Assembly (NCBI GenBank): GCA_035299505.1
Contig: DATGWL010000203.1
Coordinates: forward strand, 1-29,812
Length of the DNA stretch: 29,812 nt
DNA from: M3007 sp035299505
GTDB taxonomy: Bacteria > Bacteroidota > Bacteroidia > Chitinophagales > Saprospiraceae
Direction: 5' to 3'
Part shown: positions 22,018 through 28,742 of the stretch, one piece after another
Layout of the letters: every line of letters begins with the position of its first letter
Numbering within the stretch: the stretch's first letter is position 1
Notes under the pieces: generated by a model
The model's database searches: none
The model's input: only the letters and a program-made list of their open reading frames with translations
What the model was told of the DNA's origin: nothing
Program-made: the position numbers and the translations under genes

Positions 22018-22929
22018 CTATACCAGAGAAGCCCAGTTAAAGCAAACCGGGAAGCCGCGTTCTTTAAACCAGGCTTTGGTATCTGCATCAGATTCCTGAC
22101 TGGTGGCCAGCACAAAATCGCCGCCCCAGGCGCCCAGACTTTTGATCTCTCCCGGAAAATCCGGGAAATAGAGATCCTTTGCACGGGGCAAATCCAGGGT
22201 CTGGCTCACGAGTTTTTCGTGTTCTCGGATCAGCTCATTCCAGGCTTCCAAAGAAGTAGTTTCGAGGAAATGCAGGCTCAGGGCGCTTACTTTTTCCACC
22301 AAGTCCGGCTGCTGTTGAACCCGTTCCCGGTAGCGGGCTATACCTTCCCGGCTATTTTGTTTTTTACCCAGGTAAACAAAAAACAGCTGCTCCACCGGGC
22401 CGGCCAATTGTACAGCCTGAACCTGCGGCGTTCCTTGATGCAGGCGGTAAAGTAGTGGCCCTTCGGCGTAAGCGCAGGCAATATCGTAGCCTGACCCACC
22501 CATGGTTTCAAACAGAACCTGATAGGGATTAGCGCCGGTCCATTGTCCAAGTGCGGCAATCAGCGTACTGCTGGTGCCCAGTCCCCATTCCCGGGGAAAA
22601 TCATTTTGGGTAACAATATCAAGCGATGGATAGGCCGCAAAAAAATCAGGAACCTGCCTGCTACAGGCGCGCAGGATGTCGGCCAGCGTATGGGCGGTAG
22701 CTTCATCAGTGCTACTAAGTACCGACAAATCCGGCCATTGGAAACGGGCTTCAAACCATACCGATTCATCCGGATTCCGACTTTGCCAGTGCAATGATCC
22801 GGGAGAAGCATGGGTCTTTACCCGCAGCGATTGTCCAAACCGAACCGGCAGCGCCAGCGCCCATGCGCCATCCAGCACAAAATACTCGCCGGTCAGCAAC
22901 AGTTTTCCTTTCGCGTGGGTGCTTTTCAT
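22018..22929 (-). CDS. GHMP kinase, GYDIA type
   Basis: A 303-residue small-molecule kinase of the galacto/homoserine/mevalonate/phosphomevalonate superfamily. The N terminus GKLLLTGEYFVLDGAWALALP is the substrate-side strand typical of mevalonate kinases. The ATP-binding loop is a shortened WGLGTSS (G116-S121) in place of PxxxGLGSSA. The GYDIA signature (G147-Y-D-I-A) lies in GGSGYDIACAYAEG. This is a Bacteroidota-specific group whose members are usually linked to mevalonate-pathway genes, but no such gene is in this window, so a role in isoprenoid supply is inference. Its own promoter is not clear; TACCTTTT at 22964-22957 is a one-mismatch -7 box. It sits downstream of metK on the same strand with a 141-nt gap. 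Confidence 0.85.
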   Translation of the reverse strand: MKSTHAKGKLLLTGEYFVLDGAWALALPVRFGQSLRVKTHASPGSLHWQSRNPDESVWFEARFQWPDLSVLSSTDEATAHTLADILRACSRQVPDFFAAYPSLDIVTQNDFPREWGLGTSSTLIAALGQWTGANPYQVLFETMGGSGYDIACAYAEGPLLYRLHQGTPQVQAVQLAGPVEQLFFVYLGKKQNSREGIARYRERVQQQPDLVEKVSALSLHFLETTSLEAWNELIREHEKLVSQTLDLPRAKDLYFPDFPGEIKSLGAWGGDFVLATSQESDADTKAWFKERGFPVCFNWASLV

Positions 22930-23042
22930 GAGTAGAAGGCGGTTTAAGCGGACAAAAAAAGGTACAAACCCACTAAGAAATCTAATCTTAGCGTATTTGT
23001 ACCTTGTTTTTCAGATCCGTCTTTTGTCGGAGATAATTTTTC

Positions 23043-23067
23043 GCGCACTTAGCGTACTTAGCGGTGA
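23043..23067. repeat. Dispersed element GCGCACTTAGCG..GCGGTGA after the metK stop
   Basis: This 25-nt copy matches 924-948 with about three mismatches. In both places it lies immediately past the stop codon of a minus-strand gene (metK here, crtB there). Here the second arm is missing, so only a half palindrome is present. Flanking 22930-23042 shows nothing else except a weak promoter for the GHMP kinase. Confidence 0.7.
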
Positions 23068-23070
23068 GGT

Positions 23071-24330
23071 TTACAACCCGAAAGCCTTCTGTATATCCGC
23101 CACGGCATCCAGTTTTTCCCAGGTGAAGGTTTCAACCGTTTTGGTTTCGGTTTTACCGCCTTCCAGGCCGATGGTTACGGTTTTCTTTTCCGGGGTACGG
23201 CCGAAGTGGCCATATGCAGCAGTTTCGGAGAAGATCGGGTTTTTCAAGCCATAACGACGTACAATGGCGGCCGGGCGCAGGTCAAATACCTGGAGCAATT
23301 TTTCGGCAATTTCGCCGTCGTTCAGGCCTTTGATTTTGCAGGTGCCATAAGTGTTGACATACAAGCCCACTGGTTTGGCTACGCCAATGGCATAGGCTAC
23401 CTGTACGAGCGCCTGTTTACACAATCCGCTGGCCACCAGGTTTTTGGCAATGTGGCGGGTAGCGTAAGCTGCAGAACGGTCTACCTTGGAAGGATCTTTA
23501 CCGCTAAATGCACCGCCACCGTGTGCACCTTTTCCGCCGTAGGTGTCTACAATGATTTTACGACCGGTCAGGCCTGTATCGCCGTGCGGACCGCCAATCA
23601 CAAATTTGCCCGTTGGGTTGATAAAGTATTTCACATCGGCAGTGAAAAGGCGTGCTACACGGCTGGGCAGTTGTTTTTTTACCCTCGGGATCAGAACCTT
23701 CTGCACATCAGCGGCAATTTTAGCCAGCATTTTTTCATCCGCATCGAAATCATCGTGCTGCGTGGAAATCACGATGGTATCAATTTTTTTAGGCACATGC
23801 TTGTCGGAATACTCGATGGTTACCTGGCTTTTGGCATCCGGACGCAGGTACTTCATTTGTTTGCCTTCCTTGCGGATAGCGGCCAGTTCCTGCAGCAGCA
23901 GGTGGGCCAGATCCAGCGGTAGCGGCATGAAGTTTTCGGTTTCATCCGTGGCATAACCAAACATCATGCCCTGGTCGCCAGCGCCCTGGTCTTCTTCTTT
24001 TTTGCCCACATCTACCCCCTGGGCGATGTCTGCGCTTTGTTCGTGGATAGCCGACAGAATACCGCAGCTTTTGTAGTCGAACTGATATTCTGCTTTGGTG
24101 TAACCAATGCGCTGAATGGCCTTGCGGGCTGCTTCCTGCACATCAACGTATGCATGGGAACGAACCTCGCCGGCTACTACCACCAGACCGGTGGTAACCA
24201 GCGTTTCGCAGGCAACTTTGGAATTGGGATCCTGCGTGAGGAAAGCATCGAGGATGGCGTCGCTGATTTGATCGGCCACTTTGTCCGGGTGCCCTTCGGA
24301 AACGGATTCTGAGGTAAATAGATATGCCAT
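23071..24330 (-). CDS. metK: S-adenosylmethionine synthetase
   Basis: Makes S-adenosylmethionine from ATP and methionine in the cytosol. The 419-residue length and three-domain layout are standard for Bacteroidota MetK. Visible signatures are SESVSEGHPDKVADQISDAI at the N terminus with the catalytic His, GAGDQGMMFGYA (the methionine/ATP loop), the P-loop-like GGGAFSGKDPSKVDRSAAY, and IGGPHGDTGLTGRKIIVDTYG. The start at 24330 (MAYLFTSESV) fits the family. It is transcribed from a -7 box at 24464-24457, giving a 5' leader of about 120 nt with a GC-rich hairpin and a heptad repeat. I do not recognise any of the known SAM riboswitch classes in that leader. Confidence 0.97.
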   Translation of the reverse strand: MAYLFTSESVSEGHPDKVADQISDAILDAFLTQDPNSKVACETLVTTGLVVVAGEVRSHAYVDVQEAARKAIQRIGYTKAEYQFDYKSCGILSAIHEQSADIAQGVDVGKKEEDQGAGDQGMMFGYATDETENFMPLPLDLAHLLLQELAAIRKEGKQMKYLRPDAKSQVTIEYSDKHVPKKIDTIVISTQHDDFDADEKMLAKIAADVQKVLIPRVKKQLPSRVARLFTADVKYFINPTGKFVIGGPHGDTGLTGRKIIVDTYGGKGAHGGGAFSGKDPSKVDRSAAYATRHIAKNLVASGLCKQALVQVAYAIGVAKPVGLYVNTYGTCKIKGLNDGEIAEKLLQVFDLRPAAIVRRYGLKNPIFSETAAYGHFGRTPEKKTVTIGLEGGKTETKTVETFTWEKLDAVADIQKAFGL

Positions 24331-24338
24331 GGCTTAAT

Positions 24339-24359
24339 GACTTACGACTTATGACTTAC
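24339..24359. repeat. Three GACTTAC heptads before the metK start
   Basis: GACTTAC, GACTTAT and GACTTAC occupy 24339-24359 (GTAAGTC/ATAAGTC on the metK strand). The array ends 8 nt upstream of the metK ATG, the same position relative to the start codon as other heptad arrays in the window. Confidence 0.75.
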
Positions 24360-24419
24360 GATATGCGGCCTGCGGAAGGCAACTGCCGACTTTTCCGTAA
24401 GTACAGATTTGTGGTGGAT

Positions 24420-24439
24420 CCGGGCTTTTTAGCGCCCGG
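24420..24439 (-). promoter_or_regulatory. GC-rich hairpin in the metK leader
   Basis: CCGGGC at 24420-24425 pairs with GCCCGG at 24434-24439 around an 8-nt loop. It lies near the 5' end of the expected metK transcript. There is no U run, so it is not a plain terminator; it could stabilise the mRNA or be part of an unrecognised control element. Confidence 0.4.
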
Positions 24440-24456
24440 GGTGAATTAAAGAGCCG

Positions 24457-24464
24457 CAAAGGTA
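24457..24464 (-). promoter_or_regulatory. -7 box (TACCTTTG) for metK
   Basis: TACCTTTG on the minus strand matches TAnnTTTG exactly and is the same octamer as in the tRNA-Lys promoter. A -33 TTG is not visible at 17-23 nt; only T-rich DNA is there. The start point would be near 24450. Confidence 0.6.
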
Positions 24465-24550
24465 GATTTTCCCCCACTTAAAAAGAAAGAATGCTGAAAA
24501 CTCCACAAATCTCTTGCCACATCAGACCTTTGTACAAACATTCCAGCTCT

Positions 24551-24606
24551 CCACCGTCCACCGTCAACCGTCCACCGTCAACCGTCAACCGTAGGCCGTT
24601 AACCGT
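24551..24606. repeat. Eight CCACCGT/CAACCGT heptads before pdxH
   Basis: The units in order are CCACCGT, CCACCGT, CAACCGT, CCACCGT, CAACCGT, CAACCGT, AGGCCGT, TAACCGT. They occupy 24551-24606, and CCACCACC then leads to the pdxH ATG at 24615. Unit family, copy number and distance to the start codon are nearly the same as in front of rnhA. A one-mismatch -7 box (GACCTTTG, 24525-24532) just upstream might serve pdxH. Confidence 0.92.
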
Positions 24607-24614
24607 CCACCACC

Positions 24615-25253
24615 ATGAACCTCGCCGAACTTCGTCAGCACTACGCTTTGGAATCCCTTTCAGAGACCGATGTGCGTCCGGATCCTGTTGCACAATTTGC
24701 TTTTTGGTTTGAAGAAGCGCTCAACAGCCAATTGCTGGAACCCAATGCCATGACCCTTGCCACCGCCACGCCGGATGGCTATCCGAATGCCCGGACGGTT
24801 TTGCTGAAGGGTTATGATCAGCAGGGTTTTACGTTTTTTACCAATTATGAAAGCCGTAAAGGCCAGGAGTTGGCCGCCAATCCGAAGGCTACTCTTTTGT
24901 TTACCTGGCTGGAATTGCAGCGCCAGGTCAGGATAGAAGGAACGGTGGAGAAAATCAGCCGTGCAGCTTCAGAAAGTTATTTTCAAAGCAGACCCAGAGG
25001 CAATCAGATTGGGGCATGGGCAAGTCCGCAGAGTCAGGTTATTGCCGGAAGGGAAGTGCTGGAAAAGCGGGAACAGGATATGGAGGCCAAATTTGCCGGC
25101 ATAGAAATTTTGCCTGTACCCGATTACTGGGGTGGTTATTTGGTGCGCCCAAGTGTGGTTGAGTTCTGGCAAGGCCGTATGAGCAGGCTGCACGACCGGA
25201 TTCGGTATACCCTGCACGACAACCAGTGGCGTATTGAACGCCTGGCGCCTTAA
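24615..25253 (+). CDS. pdxH: Pyridoxamine/pyridoxine 5'-phosphate oxidase
   Basis: FMN-dependent oxidation of pyridoxine or pyridoxamine 5'-phosphate to pyridoxal 5'-phosphate, in the cytosol. The 212-residue product has the standard family marks in order: AMTLATATPDGYPNARTVLLKG with the following GFTFFTNYESRKGQEL (FMN site), LELQRQVRIEGTVEKI, and ESYFQSRPRGNQIGAWASPQS. The C-terminal substrate-binding dimerisation region is EFWQGRMSRLHDRIRY, and the protein ends WRIERLAP. Length and start match the family. It is divergent from metK and converges on the 25287-26090 gene with a 33-nt gap and no visible terminator. The heptad array directly before its ATG is its most unusual feature. Confidence 0.97.
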   Translation: MNLAELRQHYALESLSETDVRPDPVAQFAFWFEEALNSQLLEPNAMTLATATPDGYPNARTVLLKGYDQQGFTFFTNYESRKGQELAANPKATLLFTWLELQRQVRIEGTVEKISRAASESYFQSRPRGNQIGAWASPQSQVIAGREVLEKREQDMEAKFAGIEILPVPDYWGGYLVRPSVVEFWQGRMSRLHDRIRYTLHDNQWRIERLAP

Positions 25254-25286
25254 AGTGGAACGGAGATCAAATTATTCCCCTCAAAC

Positions 25287-26090
25287 TCAACGCCAGTGGT
25301 AAACCTCCACTCCGGCATCCGTTAATGCCAGCAAAGCACCGGCTGCAAGCCAAATTTTTTGCGCTCCGGTAGCCAGGCGACCAGTAATGGCAATGGTTTT
25401 GCCCCCCAGGCCCTGTACAGGCTCCATGCGTATGGTTCCTTTTTCAATAAAACAGGCCATATCTTCCTGAATAACAAAGGATTGCAGGTTTTTGACTAAA
25501 ATGGCGGAGCTGTTCCGCAGGTAGGGATCAAACACCAATACACCCAATTCAGGATCACTCATCCAGGGCCCCTGCCCGCTGTTGTCGCGTATACAGGTTG
25601 GCGCCAGTTGCCTGCCAAACTCAAGCGCCAGGGGCTGACTCTCCAGTAATTTTTGGCCGGCAGGATTCAGCTTAAGCAATTGGGTGCTTACATCATCGTA
25701 AGCCCAGAGATTGCCATCTGCGGCAACAGTCAGGCAGCGCAATGCCGGCAAACCCGCCTGCGCCAGATTTACCCGACCCAGTTCCGTAAGGTTTCGATCC
25801 AGGAAAACAGCCGTTTGAAACTCGCCATACCAGACCATTATTTTTAGTGGATTGTACACATCCACGTAAGTCGGAGCGCCCAGTCTGTTGGTAGAAAAAC
25901 GAGAGACAAAGTGTCCCGTGGAATCGTATTTTTCCACTTCAAAGCCTCTGAGCAGGTAGATATTGCCCAAATGATCTGCAGTGGTAAAATCTGCTTTTTT
26001 AGGTATAGAAAACAGATAAACGCAGGAGTCCCGGGCGCTCAAAGAGGACCAAAACGAGCAAAAAACAATAAAAACAACCACCTTTCCCAT
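25287..26090 (-). CDS. Secreted beta-propeller-like protein of unknown function
   Basis: A 267-residue exported protein without a recognised name. ATG 26090 begins the signal peptide MGKVVVFIVFCSFWSSLSA; the longer open frame upstream reads through repeat DNA and is rejected. The mature part holds NHL/six-bladed-propeller style repeats: ADHLGNIYLLRGFEVEKYDS, LTVAADGNLWAYDDVSTQLLKLNPAGQ, and SDPELGVLVFDPYLRN. Each has the pattern of an aspartate-glycine-N turn, an aromatic residue, then a lysine-tyrosine or leucine-aspartate strand. At 267 residues it would be a small propeller. Two cysteines may form a disulfide. The gene converges on pdxH and is divergent from ligA across the 465-bp repeat region. 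I cannot assign a ligand or enzymatic role. Confidence 0.65.
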   Translation of the reverse strand: MGKVVVFIVFCSFWSSLSARDSCVYLFSIPKKADFTTADHLGNIYLLRGFEVEKYDSTGHFVSRFSTNRLGAPTYVDVYNPLKIMVWYGEFQTAVFLDRNLTELGRVNLAQAGLPALRCLTVAADGNLWAYDDVSTQLLKLNPAGQKLLESQPLALEFGRQLAPTCIRDNSGQGPWMSDPELGVLVFDPYLRNSSAILVKNLQSFVIQEDMACFIEKGTIRMEPVQGLGGKTIAITGRLATGAQKIWLAAGALLALTDAGVEVYHWR

Positions 26091-26111
26091 AATTGAACGC
26101 AGATAGACATA

Positions 26112-26204
26112 GGAACGCGGGGAACGCATATTTGTTATAGAACGCGGGTGGGAACGCGGATTTTTTTGGAACGCGGATGACGCGGATGACGCGGATTTGT
26201 TTGT
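26112..26204. repeat. GAACGCGGAT repeat array, reverse-complementary to the ligA-side array
   Basis: GAACGCGG recurs at about 26113, 26140, 26152 and 26169, followed by GACGCGGAT units of 9 bp ending in CGCGGATTTGTTTG. The segment is the reverse complement of the core of the 26288-26550 array (CAAATCCGCG, then CGCGTCATCCGCGTTCC), so the two arrays face each other across about 85 nt. It lies directly upstream of the 26090 gene. Confidence 0.85.
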
Positions 26205-26279
26205 GCTGCCTTCGGCAGCTTTTTCAAAGGAATTTGACATTTTAGCTTCGGTTGAACGGTAAATTGCTGAAGGCAATTT
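26205..26279. other. Spacer between the opposed arrays, with two small hairpins
   Basis: GCTGCC-TTC-GGCAGC at 26205-26219 is followed by a T run on the plus strand and looks like a terminator, although no plus-strand gene precedes it. AAATTGC-TGAAG-GCAATTT at 26261-26279 is a second perfect 7-bp stem. No gene or promoter box is evident. Confidence 0.6.
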
Positions 26280-26287
26280 CAAAATTC

Positions 26288-26550
26288 GCGTTCCAAAAAA
26301 CAAATCCGCGTCACTCGCGTCTTCTGCGTTCCAAAAAACAAATCCGCGTCACCTGCGTCATCCGCGTTCCCAAAAACAAATCCGCGTCACTCGCGTCATC
26401 CGCGTTCCAAAAAACAAATCCGCGTCACCCGCGTCATCCGCGTTCCAAAAAACAAATCCGCGTCATTCGCGTCATCCGCGTTCCAAAAAAATCCGCGTTC
26501 CCATCCGTGTTCCCATCCGTGTTCCCATCCGCGTTCCAAAAAATCCGCGT
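26288..26550. repeat. 38-bp tandem repeats upstream of ligA
   Basis: Units beginning GCGTTCC start at 26288, 26326, 26364, 26402, 26440 and 26478, exactly 38 bp apart. The body is GCGTTCC, a run of A, CAAATCCGCGTCA, then CGCGTCATCC. Five complete copies are followed by a decayed tail (26478-26550) with three GTTCCCATCCGT-like 12-bp units. Variation between copies is one to four bases. The array ends 26 nt before the preferred ligA start. Confidence 0.95.
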
Positions 26551-26558
26551 TACATTTG
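26551..26558 (+). promoter_or_regulatory. Candidate -7 box (TACATTTG) for ligA
   Basis: TACATTTG is an exact TAnnTTTG match at the very end of the repeat array. It overlaps the TTG at 26556, so if used, translation must begin downstream, at GTG 26577. No TTG at the -33 position is visible. Confidence 0.45.
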
Positions 26559-26576
26559 TCCAAAATTCAGCATACC

Positions 26577-28742
26577 GTGTTTAGTAAAGACGAGCAAAGA
26601 TCCCTTTTTGAGCTTTCCAAACAATTACTCTATTCCCCTCAGGCAGACCTTTTTGCCGAGTCGCCGGCCGAACGCGTGGAAGACCTGCGACGGGTACTGC
26701 GTTACCATGAGTGGCGATATTACGTGCAGAACGATCCCGTACTGAGTGATTTCGAATACGATCAACTCTACAAACAACTGGAAACCCTCGAAGGTGCTCA
26801 TCCGCAACTTATTGTGCCGGATTCTCCAACGCAGCGAGTGGGCAAGGATTTGACGGAAAATGCCCTGCAGGTATCACACCTCACCCCCATGCTATCGCTC
26901 GACAACAGCTACAACGCCGAGGATCTGAGCGATTTCGATGAGTCGGTCAAAAAACTATGCGGCCTCGACAAGGATACCGATATTGCTTATTGCGTTGAAC
27001 CTAAATACGACGGCGGTACCATTGCGCTGGTGTATGAAAACGACCGCCTCACGCGCGCGGCCACACGCGGGAACGGATACGTGGGCGACGAAATAACGGC
27101 CAATATCCGTACCCTGCGCACCGTGCCGCTTCAGGCTGCTTTTTCCCAAAAAGGCATAGCCAAGGTTGAACTGCGCGGCGAAGCATTGATCCGGAAGGAT
27201 ATTTTTGAAAAAATCAATAAAGCCCGCCAGGAGCTTGGCGAACAGGTTTTTGCCAACCCCCGCAATGCAGCCACCGGCGGCCTGCGTATGAAAGACCCCC
27301 GCGAAGCTGCTGAACGCGGCCTGGAAGCTTTTCTATACCAATTAGGGTATGCCGTAGATGCCGATGGTAACGACGTTATGAGTCGCTTCCAAACCCACGA
27401 CGAAAGCATCCACCTGCTCGAATCACTTTCCTTCAAAACACCGCTGGCCAAAGGCGGCACTCAGCAACACCTGCCGGCCACCAAAACCTGCCGAAACATT
27501 GCTGAAGTGATTCAATTCTGCAACGATTGGCAGGAGTACCGCGACGAATATCCCTACGAGCTGGATGGCATGGTGGTGAAGGTAAACAGCCTCGAACTCC
27601 AGGAAAAATGCGGCTACACGAGTCACCACCCGCGCTGGGCCATTGCCTTCAAATTCAAGGCGCGGCAAGCCACCACCAGGCTCCGCGATGTGGAGTTTCA
27701 GGTGGGTAAAACGGGCGCCATTACCCCGGTGGCCAAACTGGAACCCGTGCCCCTGGCCGGCGTCACGGTGTCGAATGTGAGCATGCACAACGAAGAGTTC
27801 ATTCGCTCCAAAGACATCCGCATTGGCGATCAGGTGCTGGTAGAACGTGCCGGCGATGTAATTCCGTACATTGTAAAAAGCCTGCCCGAGCTGCGCAACG
27901 GCACAGAACAGGAAGTGGTTTATCCCAAACATTGTCCGGTATGCCAGTCGGAGCTGGTCAAGCCTGAAGACGAGGCCATCTGGCGCTGTGAAAATGCCGA
28001 ATGTGAGGCCCAGGTATTGGCACGAATGGTATTTCACACCTCCAAACATGCCATGGACGTGGAAGGACTGGGCGAAAGCACCATTGAAAAATTCTACAAA
28101 CTGGGTTGGCTGCACAGCATTGCCGATTTATATCGCATTGACTACGACGCGGTTGCCAAACTGGAAGGCTTCGGGCCAAAATCGGCGGCCAATATGCGCG
28201 CAGCTGTGGAAAAAGCCAAAAAGAACCCGATACAGCGGCTGTTACATTCCCTGAGTGTGCATCATTTGGGCCAAAAAGCCTCCAAACTGCTGGCGGCAGA
28301 GGTAGAGCATGTGCTGGATTTGCGCAGCTGGGACCTGGAGAAATACCAGACCATTAAAGACGTTGGCCCGGTGCTGGCCCGTAATGTGTTTAATTTTTTC
28401 CAGAACCCGCACAATGTGGAACTGCTGGAAACCATGGAAGCGCTGGGTGTTAACCTCCGCCAAACTGATGAAGACAAAAAAGCGGATGTGAATACCGATG
28501 GTCTGCTGTACGGCAAAAGCATCCTGTTTACCGGCACCCTCACCCAAATGACCCGGGAAGAAGCCGAAAAGCGCGCAGCTGCAGCCGGCGCATCCATTGC
28601 CAGCGGTGTGAGCAAACACCTGAGTATTCTGGTAGTGGGAGAAAAGGCCGGTTCCAAGCTCAAAAAAGCCCAGGATTTGGGCACTGTGGAGATATGGAAC
28701 GAAATGGAATTTTTGGAGAGAATAAGCAGCTCTGAAGCATGA
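26577..28742 (+). CDS. ligA: NAD-dependent DNA ligase
   Basis: Seals nicks between Okazaki fragments and in repair, using NAD. From GTG 26577 the product is 721 residues, a little longer than the usual 660-690, mainly at the N terminus. The layout is an Ia domain (YYVQNDPVLSDFEYDQLY, NAD entry), then an adenylation domain with K143-Y-D-G in EPKYDGGTIA and the GDEITANIRT motif. It continues with the OB fold (KTGAITPVAKLEPV), a four-cysteine zinc finger (CPVCQSEL and CENAECEAQ), helix-hairpin-helix repeats (LEGFGPKSAANM) and a BRCT domain (GKSILFTGTLTQMTREEAE). No ATG is available: TTG 26556 and GTG 26577 are the only nearby starts, and the -7 box over the TTG favours GTG. The last 4 nt overlap the glycosyltransferase gene. 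Confidence 0.95.
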   Translation: MFSKDEQRSLFELSKQLLYSPQADLFAESPAERVEDLRRVLRYHEWRYYVQNDPVLSDFEYDQLYKQLETLEGAHPQLIVPDSPTQRVGKDLTENALQVSHLTPMLSLDNSYNAEDLSDFDESVKKLCGLDKDTDIAYCVEPKYDGGTIALVYENDRLTRAATRGNGYVGDEITANIRTLRTVPLQAAFSQKGIAKVELRGEALIRKDIFEKINKARQELGEQVFANPRNAATGGLRMKDPREAAERGLEAFLYQLGYAVDADGNDVMSRFQTHDESIHLLESLSFKTPLAKGGTQQHLPATKTCRNIAEVIQFCNDWQEYRDEYPYELDGMVVKVNSLELQEKCGYTSHHPRWAIAFKFKARQATTRLRDVEFQVGKTGAITPVAKLEPVPLAGVTVSNVSMHNEEFIRSKDIRIGDQVLVERAGDVIPYIVKSLPELRNGTEQEVVYPKHCPVCQSELVKPEDEAIWRCENAECEAQVLARMVFHTSKHAMDVEGLGESTIEKFYKLGWLHSIADLYRIDYDAVAKLEGFGPKSAANMRAAVEKAKKNPIQRLLHSLSVHHLGQKASKLLAAEVEHVLDLRSWDLEKYQTIKDVGPVLARNVFNFFQNPHNVELLETMEALGVNLRQTDEDKKADVNTDGLLYGKSILFTGTLTQMTREEAEKRAAAAGASIASGVSKHLSILVVGEKAGSKLKKAQDLGTVEIWNEMEFLERISSSEA

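Noticed and set aside
24331..24456. SAM riboswitch in the metK leader
   Set aside because: I looked for the SAM-I and SAM-II cores by eye and saw neither; the hairpins present do not match their order. Reported only as an unexplained leader.
26288..26550. Possible CRISPR array at the 38-bp repeats
   Set aside because: The units are contiguous with no unique spacers, and there are no cas genes in the window.
26252..26584. 110-codon frame over the 38-bp repeats
   Set aside because: The translation is a repeat of Q-K-T-N-P-R-H and S-K-K-Q-I-R-V words, the direct product of the tandem DNA repeats, and it overlaps the ligA start.
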